A DNA stretch of 64,000 bases from Pelagibacteraceae bacterium AG-319-F18 (GTDB lineage: Bacteria; Pseudomonadota; Alphaproteobacteria; Pelagibacterales; Pelagibacteraceae): positions 1-64,000 of the forward strand of contig QBXA01000005.1 in NCBI GenBank assembly GCA_003283905.1. The letters are read 5' to 3'. Of the stretch, positions 46,548 through 57,400 are shown one piece after another; within the stretch, counting starts at the first letter, position 1, and each line of letters begins with the position of its first letter. The position numbers were made by a program, and so were the translations under genes. The notes below the pieces were generated by a model. It was not told where the DNA came from, ran no database searches, and was given only the letters and a program-made list of their open reading frames with translations.

Positions 46548-47966
46548 ATGGAAAATTTAAATTTATTATTACCTGAAATATTTATCTCACTTTCAATTAT
46601 GTTTTTACTTGTTCAGGGTGTATTTAAAAAAGAAAGCTCAAAACTTACATTTAATTTATCTTTATTTGTAATTTTAATAACAACGATAATTACTATCAAC
46701 GAAACATTTTCAGTAAGTCGAGCAACTTTGTTCAATCAAAGTGTTGTTATTGATTATATGTCTTCTTTTATGAAAATAATTACCTTAATTGGTGGATTTT
46801 TGGTTTTAGTTATTTCATCAAGCTATTTAAAGACATTTAAATTATATAACATTGAGTATCCCATCCTTATTTTAAGTTCAATTTTAGGAATGATGGTAAT
46901 GATTAGCTCAAATGATTTAATTGTTTTTTATATGGGCTTAGAATTACAATCTTTAGCACTTTATGTTTTAGCTGCCTACAATAGAGATCAATTAAAATCG
47001 TCTGAGGCTGGCTTAAAATACTTTGTTTTAAGTGCATTATCTTCAGGTTTGTTATTATACGGATGTTCTCTAGTATATGGTTTTTCTGGTTCAACTAATT
47101 TTGATGTAATTTCAAATCAACTTAATTCAAATGAATATGTTTTGACATTTGGAATTGTGTTTATTTTAGTTGGTTTAGCATTTAAAATTTCTGCAGTTCC
47201 ATTTCATATGTGGGCCCCAGATGTATACGAGGGATCACCAACAACTGTAACGTTATTTTTTACAATGGTGCCAAAGATTGCAGCATTGACTGTATTTATA
47301 AGGTTTTTATATGTTCCTTTTTCAAATTTATTAGATCAATGGCAGATGATTATTGTATTTTTATCAATCGCTTCAATGTTGTTTGGCGCTATAGCAGCTA
47401 TAGGACAAACAAACATTAAAAGACTTATAGCTTACAGTTCAATTGGACATATCGGTTATACATTAGCTGGTCTTGCCACAGCAACAAATGAGGGAATTCA
47501 AAGTTCAATAATTTATATATCGATTTACGTTGTAATGAACTTGGCTCTATTTTCTTGCCTGTTAATGCTTAAAAGAAAAAATCAGTATTACGAGGATATT
47601 GATGATCTATCAGGTTTATCAAAAAATCATCCGCTATTATCATTATGTTTGCTTGCAATTTTATTTTCTTTAGCTGGAATACCTCCATTAGCAGGTTTTT
47701 TTGCAAAATTTTATATTTTTACAGCTGTTTTGGAGCAATCAATGTATTTCTTAGCAATAGTAGGTTTGTTATCAACTGTAGTGGCAGCGTTTTATTACTT
47801 AAGAATTATTAAAATAATATATTTCGATAAAGAGAAAGAAAAATATGATGATGATCATAGCTTATGGTTAAAATTTTCTCTCACATTTTCTACAATATTA
47901 ATTCTTTTATACTTCATCTTTCCAAGTCAACTGATAGATGTAGTGTCAAGAATTAATATTATTTGA
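46548..47966 (+). CDS. nuoN: NADH-quinone oxidoreductase subunit N
   Basis: A 472-residue antiporter-like subunit closing the nuo operon. Conserved segments are FYMGLELQSLALYVLAAY (about residue 126, key Glu), FHMWAPDVYEGSPTTVTLFF (about 221) and AYSSIGHIGYTLAGLA (about 299). The stop TGA overlaps the birA ATG as ATGA-type coupling, so birA and coaX are probably transcribed with complex I. Confidence 0.95.
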   Translation: MENLNLLLPEIFISLSIMFLLVQGVFKKESSKLTFNLSLFVILITTIITINETFSVSRATLFNQSVVIDYMSSFMKIITLIGGFLVLVISSSYLKTFKLYNIEYPILILSSILGMMVMISSNDLIVFYMGLELQSLALYVLAAYNRDQLKSSEAGLKYFVLSALSSGLLLYGCSLVYGFSGSTNFDVISNQLNSNEYVLTFGIVFILVGLAFKISAVPFHMWAPDVYEGSPTTVTLFFTMVPKIAALTVFIRFLYVPFSNLLDQWQMIIVFLSIASMLFGAIAAIGQTNIKRLIAYSSIGHIGYTLAGLATATNEGIQSSIIYISIYVVMNLALFSCLLMLKRKNQYYEDIDDLSGLSKNHPLLSLCLLAILFSLAGIPPLAGFFAKFYIFTAVLEQSMYFLAIVGLLSTVVAAFYYLRIIKIIYFDKEKEKYDDDHSLWLKFSLTFSTILILLYFIFPSQLIDVVSRINII

Positions 47967-48520
47967 TGAAATTAAAAAAATTTAGATTTAAAAAAGTTTA
48001 TAGCACGAACAATACAGCAATTAGAATTATTAAAAATTCCAATTATAAATTTGGTATGGTCACGGCTGACACACAGTCAAGTGGTAAGGGTCAACATGGA
48101 AAAAAATGGATTTCATTTAAAGGAAATTTATTTGTAAGTTTTTTTTATGAATTAAAAAACATAAATAAGTCTCTTCCTGCTTTGACAAAAATAAACTGTT
48201 TATTAGTTAAAAAAACTTTAGGAAAACATTATAAAAATAAGATTATTTTTAAAAAACCGAATGATTTATTAATTGATAAAAAAAAGATAAGTGGAATTTT
48301 ACAAGAAATAATTTCAATATCAGGTAATAAATTTCTTATAGTTGGTATTGGCATAAATTTGATCAAAAATCCCAACATTAAGAATTATCCTACAACAAAC
48401 CTATCTGAATTAATTGATGAACGTATAAATAAGATTAAATTTGAAAATGAATTAAAAGTAATTTTTGAAAAAAATTTAACAAGAATGTATAAAATTAATT
48501 ATAAAGTAAAAAAAAATTAA
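47966..48520 (+). CDS. birA: Biotin-[acetyl-CoA-carboxylase] ligase, minimal form
   Basis: A 184-residue biotin protein ligase that attaches biotin to the carboxylase carrier protein. The biotinyl-AMP loop GKGQHGKKWIS is near residue 37 and the KWPND-type motif appears as KKPNDLLIDKKKISGILQE near 93, with GIGINL later. It lacks both the N-terminal DNA-binding domain of repressor-type BirA and the small C-terminal domain, so it cannot act as a repressor. I begin it at the ATG at 47966, overlapping the nuoN stop. Confidence 0.88.
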   Translation: MKLKKFRFKKVYSTNNTAIRIIKNSNYKFGMVTADTQSSGKGQHGKKWISFKGNLFVSFFYELKNINKSLPALTKINCLLVKKTLGKHYKNKIIFKKPNDLLIDKKKISGILQEIISISGNKFLIVGIGINLIKNPNIKNYPTTNLSELIDERINKIKFENELKVIFEKNLTRMYKINYKVKKN

Positions 48521-49267
48521 ATGCATATACTTGGAGATATAGGAAATACAGAAACGAAACTTTGTTTGGTTTCAAATAAAAATAAGATAATCAAAAAAAT
48601 AAATTTTCCATCAAAAAAATTAGATTATAAAAAATTAAATAAATATTTTAATAGTTTTGGACTTAACTATAAAAGAATTAACAAAATTTTATTTTGTAGC
48701 GTTGTTCCAAAATCTTTTACTTTAATTAAAAAATTTCTTTCAAAAAAAACTAAAATCAAGTGCCATGAAGTAAAAAATTTAGATTTAAAATCTTTAATAA
48801 AGATAAAAGTAAATTACAAACAAGTTGGCTCAGATCGAATTACAAATTCTATAAGTTTGGTTAATAATAAGAATAATTTTATTATCCTTGATTTTGGAAC
48901 AGCAACTACTTTTGATGTGTTAATAAAAGATACTTATGCTGGAGGAATTATTGCCCCGGGTATTAAACTTTCCTTAGAAACTCTATCTGATAGAGCGACA
49001 TTAATTCCAAAAATAAATCTAAAAATGATTAAAAAAGTTATAGGAAGCGATACTGTCTCAGCTGTAAGATCGGGTTTTTTTTGGGGTTATGCAGGTTTAA
49101 TTGACAATATCGTTAAATTAATTAAGAAAGAAACTAGAAAGTCTTTTAAAGTAATAATTACTGGAGGATTTTCTGATTTATTTAAAAAATCAATAAATAC
49201 GAAAGTTAGTCACAATAAAAATATTACTATTAACGGACTTATCAAAATCTCAAAATTAATTAAATAA
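48521..49267 (+). CDS. coaX: Type III pantothenate kinase
   Basis: A 248-residue ASKHA-fold kinase for the first step of coenzyme A synthesis. The phosphate-1 motif DIGNTETKLCLV is at the N-terminus, QVGSDRITNS near residue 105, the phosphate-2 motif LDFGTATTFDVL near 124, and GGIIAPGIKLSLETLSD near 139. It begins directly after the birA stop and ends one base before rnj, an arrangement common in alphaproteobacteria. Confidence 0.9.
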   Translation: MHILGDIGNTETKLCLVSNKNKIIKKINFPSKKLDYKKLNKYFNSFGLNYKRINKILFCSVVPKSFTLIKKFLSKKTKIKCHEVKNLDLKSLIKIKVNYKQVGSDRITNSISLVNNKNNFIILDFGTATTFDVLIKDTYAGGIIAPGIKLSLETLSDRATLIPKINLKMIKKVIGSDTVSAVRSGFFWGYAGLIDNIVKLIKKETRKSFKVIITGGFSDLFKKSINTKVSHNKNITINGLIKISKLIK

Positions 49268-49268
49268 C

Positions 49269-50927
49269 ATGAAAGATGAACTATTATTTTGTCCATTAGG
49301 TGGATCGGGTGAAATAGGAATGAACATGAACCTTTTTGGTTATGGTCAACCTAGTGATCATAAATGGATAATGGTTGATATTGGTGTAACTTTTGCAGAT
49401 GACACTATTCCTGGAGTAGATTTAATTTATCCAGATCCAGGTTTTATTGTTGAGAGAAAAGATAACTTGCTGGGGATAGTATTAACACATGCTCATGAAG
49501 ATCATATAGGAGCAATTGCACACCTCTGGCCACAACTTAAGTGTAAAATTTATGCCACTCCTTTCACAGCCGTTCTTATAAAAGAAAAATTTAGAGAAAA
49601 ACATATAGATATAACTAAAGATTTGAAAATTGTTGAACTCAATGGAACTGTATCTTTAGATCCTTTTGAAATTGAATATATAACTCTTACTCATTCTATC
49701 TTAGAACCAAATGGTCTAAGAATTAAAACTCCAGCAGGATCCATTTTACATACAGGTGATTGGAAAGTTGACCCTGATCCATTGATAGGAGATAAAATTA
49801 ATGCAAATAGATTAAAAGAAATAGGAGAAGAAGGCGTTCTTGCTATGATTTGTGACTCAACTAATGTCTTTAACGCCGGTAGATCAGGTTCAGAGTTAGA
49901 TGTTAGAAAAAATTTACTAAATATAATGTCGCGACTAAAAAAAAGAATTATAATAACTTCTTTTGCATCTAATGTGGCTAGGATGGAAACAGCTTTTTAT
50001 TGTGCTGAGAAAACTGGAAGGCAAATTTCACTTGTTGGAAGATCGATGCATAGAATTTATAAAGCAGCACGTCAATGTGGTTACTTAAAAAATACTATTG
50101 AATCTGTAGATCCTAGAGAAGCTAAAAACTTTTCAAGAGAAAAAATTGTTTATTTGTGTACAGGTAGCCAGGGCGAACCAATGGGTGCGATGATGAGAAT
50201 ATCAAGTTATACACATCCAGATGTTTTTATTGAACAAGGTGATGCAGTAATATTTTCTTCTAAAATTATTCCTGGTAATGAAAAAAAACTTTATAAACTT
50301 CACAATCAGCTTGTTAAAGATGGTATTGAAGTTATCTCTGAAGAAACTGAGTTCATTCATGTTTCTGGACACCCCAACAGAGAAGATCTTAAAGATATGT
50401 ATAATTGGGTTAAACCAAAATGTGTAATACCAGTTCATGGCGAGCACAGACATATGATTGAACACATCAACTTTGCTAAAGAAATGCAAGTTCCACACCC
50501 AGTTCAAGTTGAAAATGGAGATATAGTGAAATTATATCCAGGTGATAAACCTGAGGTATATGATAAAGCGCCAAGCGGTAGGTTATATTTGGATGGTAAT
50601 GTAAGTGTCGATGGAGACTCGCAATCTATAAAAGATAGAAAAAATTTAAGTGCTAACGGTTATCTAGAGGTGACTATAATGATTACTCCAAAAGGTAATG
50701 TGCATAATAACCCTGTATTGTCTTATAGAGGATTGCCAGTTTATGATAAAGATGAATTTGATTATGGTTTAGAATACGAGATAAAAAAAACAACTAGAAC
50801 ATTTAAAGTTGGAAGTAGACAACAAGAACTTAATTTGATTGATGCTCTTAAAATTGCTTGTAGAAAATTTTCAAAAGAAAAAACAGGAAAAAAACCATTT
50901 ACCAATATTAATTTAATCAGAATTTAA
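49269..50927 (+). CDS. rnj: Ribonuclease J
   Basis: A 552-residue metallo-beta-lactamase/beta-CASP RNase with 5'-exo and endo activity in RNA processing. The start is PLGGSGEIGMNMNLFGYG, zinc ligands are in LTHAHEDHIGAIAHL (HxHxDH, about residue 78) and HTGDWKVDPDPL (about 163), and the beta-CASP region has SGHPNREDLKDM and PVHGEHRHMIEH. It shares its last base with the DUF1467 gene. Confidence 0.92.
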   Translation: MKDELLFCPLGGSGEIGMNMNLFGYGQPSDHKWIMVDIGVTFADDTIPGVDLIYPDPGFIVERKDNLLGIVLTHAHEDHIGAIAHLWPQLKCKIYATPFTAVLIKEKFREKHIDITKDLKIVELNGTVSLDPFEIEYITLTHSILEPNGLRIKTPAGSILHTGDWKVDPDPLIGDKINANRLKEIGEEGVLAMICDSTNVFNAGRSGSELDVRKNLLNIMSRLKKRIIITSFASNVARMETAFYCAEKTGRQISLVGRSMHRIYKAARQCGYLKNTIESVDPREAKNFSREKIVYLCTGSQGEPMGAMMRISSYTHPDVFIEQGDAVIFSSKIIPGNEKKLYKLHNQLVKDGIEVISEETEFIHVSGHPNREDLKDMYNWVKPKCVIPVHGEHRHMIEHINFAKEMQVPHPVQVENGDIVKLYPGDKPEVYDKAPSGRLYLDGNVSVDGDSQSIKDRKNLSANGYLEVTIMITPKGNVHNNPVLSYRGLPVYDKDEFDYGLEYEIKKTTRTFKVGSRQQELNLIDALKIACRKFSKEKTGKKPFTNINLIRI

Positions 50928-51172
50928 TGAGCGTTACAGGCTTAGCTATAATCTATATAATTATTTGGTGGATATTATTTTTTGCAATATTACCAATCGA
51001 TGTAAATAGGTCAAAAACTGCTAAAATTGAAGGAGAGGATCCTGGATCGCCTGAAAATCCAAAAATGCTGAAAAAGTTCTTCTATTGTACAGGTATTACT
51101 ACTGTTATTTTTATTATTATTTATCTACTAATTAAATTTGAATATTTAAATTTAAGAAATATTATTAATTAA
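50927..51172 (+). CDS. DUF1467 family membrane protein
   Basis: An 81-residue protein with two helices (about residues 6-23 and 50-68). The conserved loop WWILFFAILPIDVNRS, then GEDPGSPENPKMLKKF, marks the alphaproteobacterial DUF1467 family, which typically sits between rnj and proS. Function unknown. Confidence 0.85.
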   Translation: MSVTGLAIIYIIIWWILFFAILPIDVNRSKTAKIEGEDPGSPENPKMLKKFFYCTGITTVIFIIIYLLIKFEYLNLRNIIN

Positions 51173-51173
51173 G

Positions 51174-52508
51174 ATGCTTTTATCAAAATCTTTTATACCA
51201 ATATTAAAAAATAATCCTTCTGAGGCAAAGATTAAATCTCATCAACTTATGTTGAGAGTAGGAATGATCAAACAAGCTTCAGCTGGTATTTATTCGTGGT
51301 TACCCCTTGGATTTAAAGTTATGAAAAAGATAGAAGCCATTGTAAGACAAGAACAGGATAAAATTGGTGCTCAAGAAATTTTAATGCCAACAATTCAGAC
51401 AAGTGAAATTTGGAAAGAGAGTGGAAGATATGATGATTATGGAGAAGAAATGCTCAGAATTAAAGATCGTCAGGATAGAGAAATGCTTTATGGACCAACT
51501 AATGAGGAGCAAGTAACTGAAATTTTTAGATCCTCATTTAAATCATATAAATCACTACCTCAACTACTATATCACATACAATGGAAATTTAGAGATGAAA
51601 TAAGACCTCGTTTTGGAATTATGAGAGGTAGAGAATTTTATATGAAAGACGCATATTCATTTGACGTTACTGATGAAGATGCATTTTATTCTTACAATAA
51701 ATTTTTCTTATCTTATTTGAGAACATTTAAAAGATTATCATTAACAGCTATCCCTATGGCTGCTGACACAGGTCCAATAGGTGGAAATTTATCACATGAA
51801 TTTATTATTCTAGCTGATACAGGTGAAAGTAAAATTTTTACTGATAAACGAATTTTTGATTTAACTAGTGATGGTACTGATTTAAAAAAATCTTCATTAG
51901 AACAAATGCGAAAAAAATATAAACAATTTTATTCAGTAACTGATGAAAAATTTAATAAAGATGAATTTGAAAAAATGGTTTTAAAAGAAAATAGATTAAT
52001 AACAAAAGGTATTGAAGTAGGACATATATTTTATTTTGGTGACAAATATTCAAAAGCTATGGATGCTGCAGTTGATCTTCCTGGTGGTAAAAAGGATTTT
52101 GTCAAAATGGGCTCTTACGGGATTGGTGTATCAAGGTTAGTAGGGGCAATTATTGAGGCTAAATATGATGACAAAAATGAAATCATGAAATGGCCATTGT
52201 CTGTTGCTCCATATGATATTGCACTTATACCTATGATAAATAAAAATGATAACTCTGCTCTTGAAAAGGCTAATAATATAAATTCTGAACTGATAAAAAA
52301 TAGCATTGATGCGATTATTGATGATACTGATGAAAATTATTCATCAAAAATAAAAAAGATGAATTTAATTGGAGCTCCGTATCAAGTTGTTATAGGAAAA
52401 AAATCTGAGGGTGATCTTCTTGAATTTAAGGAGACAGGTGGTGAAACTCAGAATTTAAGTTTAGATAAAATAATAGAAATTATAAAAAAACAAAAAGCTT
52501 CAAATTGA
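51174..52508 (+). CDS. proS: Prolyl-tRNA synthetase, short alphaproteobacterial form
   Basis: A class II aminoacyl-tRNA synthetase of 444 residues. Motif 2 region FRDEIRPRFGIMRGREFYMK (about residue 140) and motif 3 GSYGIGVSRLVGAIIEA are clear, with the N-terminal LPLGFKVMKKIEAIV. It lacks the editing insertion found in long bacterial ProS, consistent with the short type usual in alphaproteobacteria. The C-terminal anticodon-binding domain is complete. The stop overlaps the TTG start of lolC. Confidence 0.93.
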   Translation: MLLSKSFIPILKNNPSEAKIKSHQLMLRVGMIKQASAGIYSWLPLGFKVMKKIEAIVRQEQDKIGAQEILMPTIQTSEIWKESGRYDDYGEEMLRIKDRQDREMLYGPTNEEQVTEIFRSSFKSYKSLPQLLYHIQWKFRDEIRPRFGIMRGREFYMKDAYSFDVTDEDAFYSYNKFFLSYLRTFKRLSLTAIPMAADTGPIGGNLSHEFIILADTGESKIFTDKRIFDLTSDGTDLKKSSLEQMRKKYKQFYSVTDEKFNKDEFEKMVLKENRLITKGIEVGHIFYFGDKYSKAMDAAVDLPGGKKDFVKMGSYGIGVSRLVGAIIEAKYDDKNEIMKWPLSVAPYDIALIPMINKNDNSALEKANNINSELIKNSIDAIIDDTDENYSSKIKKMNLIGAPYQVVIGKKSEGDLLEFKETGGETQNLSLDKIIEIIKKQKASN

Positions 52509-53740
52509 TTTCTACGTTAGAAAAAGAAATTACCTTAAGATTTTTAAAAGCTAGAAAAAAAGATGGCTTTCTGAATGTTATTTCAATTTTTTCCTTTATA
52601 GGCATTAGTCTTGGTGTTGCTGTCTTAATAATTGTTATGTCTGTTATGAATGGATTCAGAACAGAGTTAGTAAATAAGATAGTCGGATTTAACCCACATA
52701 TAACTGTAAAATCTTATGACAATAACGGAATTGATCGTGAAAAATTAAATAATAATAATTTGAATTTAATTACTGAGAGTCTAATTTTTAGTAACTCTGG
52801 TGAGGCCATTATTTTAAAAAATAATACTTCAAAAGGAATAGTTTTAAGAGGATATCAAACTAAAGAATTTTCTAATTTGACAATAATTAAAAATGATAAA
52901 TTTAAAGGTGACAAATCTAAGTTAAATAAAAACTCTATATCTATAGGTAATGAACTAAGTTTTAGTTTGGATCTTAAAATAGGAGATAAAATTACCCTTA
53001 TGTCGCCTTCAGGAGTTGAAACAATTATTGGAAGCATGCCAAAACAAAAAACTTTTGAAGTAACATCAATTTTTAATAGTGGTTTAGCTGATTTTGACAA
53101 CAATATAGCTCTGATTAATTTAGATACATTAGATGATTTTTTTGGCTTTAAAAAAAAAAATAGAAATTTAGAAATTTATTTAAAAGATCCTAAAAATATT
53201 GAAGAACAAAAACAAATAATTCAAAAAATTTTTGACCAAGAATTTATTTACACTTGGGCGGATATGAATAACTCTTTATTTTCTGCATTAAAAGTTGAAA
53301 GAAATGTTATGTTTATAATTTTATCTTTAATAATTATTGTAGCTGCATTTAATATTATATCTGGATTAACAATTTTAGTTAAGAATAAAACAAGAGACAT
53401 AGCAATATTAAAATCAATTGGTGTTTTAAATAAATCAATTATTAAAATATTTTTTTTAGTAGGTATTATAATTGGAACTTCAGCAACAATATTTGGAATT
53501 TTTTTAGGTGTTACATTTTCATTATATATAGAAAATTTTAGACAATTTTTAAGCTCAACTTTTAATATTAGTTTATTCCCAGAGGAAATTTATTTTTTAA
53601 GTACAATGCCTTCTGAAATTAATCCACATTCAATCTTGATGATATCAATTTGCTCAATATTAATAACTACTATTGTTTCTATATTTCCTGCATTTAAAGC
53701 AGCTAATTTAGATCCAATTCAAGCATTAAAATATGAATAA
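52505..53740 (+). CDS. lolC: Lipoprotein-releasing ABC transporter permease (LolC/E)
   Basis: A 411-residue inner membrane permease with one N-terminal helix (VISIFSFIGISLGVAVLIIV near residue 24), a large periplasmic domain and three C-terminal helices. MSVMNGFRTELVNKIVGFN after helix 1 is typical of LolC/LolE. It moves lipoproteins to the LolA carrier. Only one permease gene is present next to lolD, so it may act as a homodimer (LolF-like). The start is TTG; it overlaps lolD by 8 bases. Confidence 0.88.
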   Translation: MISTLEKEITLRFLKARKKDGFLNVISIFSFIGISLGVAVLIIVMSVMNGFRTELVNKIVGFNPHITVKSYDNNGIDREKLNNNNLNLITESLIFSNSGEAIILKNNTSKGIVLRGYQTKEFSNLTIIKNDKFKGDKSKLNKNSISIGNELSFSLDLKIGDKITLMSPSGVETIIGSMPKQKTFEVTSIFNSGLADFDNNIALINLDTLDDFFGFKKKNRNLEIYLKDPKNIEEQKQIIQKIFDQEFIYTWADMNNSLFSALKVERNVMFIILSLIIIVAAFNIISGLTILVKNKTRDIAILKSIGVLNKSIIKIFFLVGIIIGTSATIFGIFLGVTFSLYIENFRQFLSSTFNISLFPEEIYFLSTMPSEINPHSILMISICSILITTIVSIFPAFKAANLDPIQALKYE

Positions 53741-54410
53741 TTTTTTAAAATTAAAAAATATTTCAAAGCACTTTAATACTGAAAAGAAAATAAAAGTCAT
53801 AAAAAATTTGTCCTATAATTTTAAAAAAGGAAAAATGTATGCCTTAATGGGTCCTTCAGGATCTGGAAAATCAACATTATTAAATTTAATTTCTTTAATA
53901 GATAGACCCACACTTGGATCCATTAGATTTGATAATGTCTTGATCAATTTCTTAAATAATAAAAAAAACGATATTTTTAGAGCTAAAAATATTGGTATTG
54001 TTTATCAACAAAATAACTTGCTATCTGATTTTACAGCTTTAGAAAATGTTTATTTAGCAAATTTATCTATAAATAATGATAAAGATTTAGCTATAACTAA
54101 AGCAATAGATTTATTAAAAAAAATTGGATTATCAAATAGATTAAATCATTTTCCTTCTCAATTATCTGGTGGAGAGTGTCAGCGTGTAGCTATCGCTAGA
54201 GCAATTATTAATGATCCTGAAATAATTCTTGCTGACGAACCTACTGGAAGTTTAGATTTAAATACTGCTAAAGAAATATTTCAACTTTTAAATATTCAAA
54301 AAAAACCAAGTAGACTAATAATATTTGCAACCCATAATAGATTTTTTGCTAATAAGGCAGATTGCCTTTTGGAGATGGTAGATGGTAGTATAAAAACTAC
54401 TAATGCCTGA
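53733..54410 (+). CDS. lolD: Lipoprotein-releasing ABC transporter ATPase
   Basis: A 225-residue ABC ATPase. Walker A is GPSGSGKSTLL (about residue 40), the Q-loop region VYQQNNLLSDFTALENV, the signature LSGGECQRVAIARAI (about 144) and Walker B ILADEPTGSLD, with a final His in FATHNR. It powers lipoprotein release together with the overlapping upstream permease. It overlaps dnaE by 8 bases. Confidence 0.92.
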   Translation: MNNFLKLKNISKHFNTEKKIKVIKNLSYNFKKGKMYALMGPSGSGKSTLLNLISLIDRPTLGSIRFDNVLINFLNNKKNDIFRAKNIGIVYQQNNLLSDFTALENVYLANLSINNDKDLAITKAIDLLKKIGLSNRLNHFPSQLSGGECQRVAIARAIINDPEIILADEPTGSLDLNTAKEIFQLLNIQKKPSRLIIFATHNRFFANKADCLLEMVDGSIKTTNA

Positions 54411-57400
54411 GTCTTCTAACCAAAATTTTAATCATCTAAAAATACACTCTCAATACTCGATTTGTGAAGGTGCTGTTAAAATTGATAATTTACAAGACTT
54501 TTCAAAATCAAATAAAATAAAAGCTTTAGGTCTTTGTGATACATCAAATTTATGTGGAGCATTAGAATTTGCTGAAAAAATTTCTAAAGTTGGAACGCAA
54601 CCAATTATTGGCACTCAAATTAATTTTAAATATGGTGACTGCATCGGCTTACTACCTTTATTTGCACTCAATGAAGAGGGCTATAAAAGAATAATTAAAT
54701 TATCTTCAACTTCATTTCTTGAAAATGATGAACTTTCTGATCCACATATTGATTTTAAAGAATTATTAGAGGACAACACTGGTGTTGCTGTTTTTTCTGG
54801 ATCTATTTTTGGTTTTTTTGGTGAATTATTTAATAAAGGAAAATTTAGTGAAATTCTTGAATTTTATAGAAAACTTAAATCAAATTTTGGTGATCGATTT
54901 TATTTAGAGATACAAAGACACGGTGATCAAAATGAGTTAGGTTTTGAAAAATTTAATTTAAATAAATCCTTAGAATTAGAAATTCCTTTAATTGCAACGA
55001 ATGAAGTTTTCTATTTAGATAAAGATATGCATGAAGCACATGATGCATTAATTTGCATTGGTAATAAAACTTATGTTAATGAAAAATCCAGAATAAGACT
55101 AAGCAATCAACACTATTTTAAAAATAATTCAGAAATGAACGAATTATTTGCAGATTTGCCAGAAGCTTTAGAAAATAATTATAATTTCCCTTTAAGATGT
55201 AATTTCAGACCACTATTTTCAAGTCCAATTTTACCAAACATAAGTTCCGAAAAAGGAGGAAATGCAGATGATGTTTTAAAAAAAGATTCTTTGCATGGAT
55301 TAAGAATTAAATTTGATAAAGTTTTTGGTATCAAAGCCAATGAGCTTAAAAATAGCAAAACATACTTAGATTATAAAGATAGATTAGATCATGAATTATC
55401 TATTATAATAGAAATGAAATATTCTAGTTATTTTCTTATCGTTTCTGATTATATTAAATGGGCTAAAAATAACGATATTCCTGTTGGCCCTGGTAGAGGT
55501 TCAGGAGCTGGATCCCTAGTTGCATGGTGCCTTTCAATTACGGATGTTGACCCAATTAAATTTAATTTAATTTTTGAAAGATTTTTAAATCCTGACCGTA
55601 TTTCAATGCCAGACTTTGATATCGATTTTTGTGAGGAAAAAAGAGATCTTGTGTTTGAATATTTAACAAAAAAATATCAAGATAGTGTCGCTCACATCAT
55701 TACCTTTGGTAAATTAAAAGCAAGAATGGTTATTAGAGATGTTGGAAGAGTATTAGGTTTACCTTATGGCTTTGTTGATAGTATTTCAAAAATGATACCG
55801 TTTGATCCATCAAGACCTCAAAATTTATCTCAATGCATTGCAGGAGAACCTAGATTACAAAAACTTGTAAACGAAGATCCTAGAGTAAAAAAATTAACTG
55901 ATCTTTCTTTAAAACTTGAAGGGTTAAATCGAAATGTAGCTACACATGCCGCTGGTGTTGTTATAGCTGATAAAAAACTTACTGAAGTTGTACCTTTATA
56001 TAAAGATGTTTCAGCAGATTTATTATTACCATCCACTCAATTCGACATGTACTCTGCAGAAAATGCTGGATTAGTAAAATTTGATTTTTTAGGATTAAAA
56101 ACACTAACTGTAATTAATAACACTCAAAAATTAGTAAAAAAAATTGACAAAAATTTTGACATAGAAAACATCAGTTATGAGGACCAAAAAGTATTTGATT
56201 TGTTATCAAGTGGTAATACCGTTGGATTGTTTCAGGTTGAAAGTGCTGGAATGAGAGAAGCTCTTGTTCAAATGAAACCTAATCATATTGAAGATATAAT
56301 TGCTTTAGTTGCTCTTTATAGACCAGGACCAATGAGTAATATTCCAACCTATAATGATTGTAAACATGGGAGACAAACTCCAGATTATCTTCATCCTCTT
56401 TTAGAAGATATTCTAAAACCAACATATGGTGTAATTATATATCAAGAGCAAGTAATGCAAATTGCTCAAAATTTATCTGGTTTTACTGCTGGTCAAGCTG
56501 ATCTCCTTAGAAGAGCAATGGGAAAAAAGAAAAGAACAGAATTAGAAAAACAGAAACAAGGTTTCATTGCTGGAGCATTAAAAAATGGTATAGCAAAAGA
56601 TGTTGCGGCTGGTATTTTTCTAAAAATTGAACCCTTTGCAGAATATGGTTTTAACAAAAGTCACGCTGCTGCTTATGCTATTATATCATATCAAACAGCT
56701 TTCTTAAAAACTTACTACCCTAAAGAATTTATTGCAGCATCAATGACAATGGATATTTCAAATCAAAACAAGTTAAGTGAATTTTATGAAGAGCTAAAAA
56801 GATTAAAAGTTGATGTGGTCAGACCCGACATAAATGAATGTTTTGCTGATTTTAGAACAATTGATAATAAATTTTATTATGCTTTAGGAGGTATTAAAGC
56901 AGTTGGATATGAAGCTATTTCTAATGTTGTTAAGGAAAGAGCTGAGAATGGTAAATTTCAATCTATAAATGATTTTTTAAATAGAGTTAATCCTAAAGAT
57001 ATGAATAAATTACAGTTAGAAGGTTTAGTTAAAGCTGGAGCATTTGATAGTATAAATAAAAATAGACAATCACTTTTTGATTCTATACCGAATTTTATTC
57101 TTAAAACTAAAAATATATTTGAAAATAAGTCTGCAAATCAAATAGATCTATTTTCTGAAGATGAAACTTCGGAAAATAATATTATTAATGAAATAGATGA
57201 TTGGAAATTTGAAGAACGTTTATCTAAAGAATTTGAAGCTGTTGGTTTTTTTATTTCAGATCATCCTTTAAATCAATTTACTGAAATTTTTGATGATTAT
57301 AAAATTATTGAATATTCAAATTTTAATTCTAATGATGAAACAAGAGAAGCTAATATTGCTGCCACCTTGTTAAAAGTTCAAGAAAGAAAAACAGCAAAAG

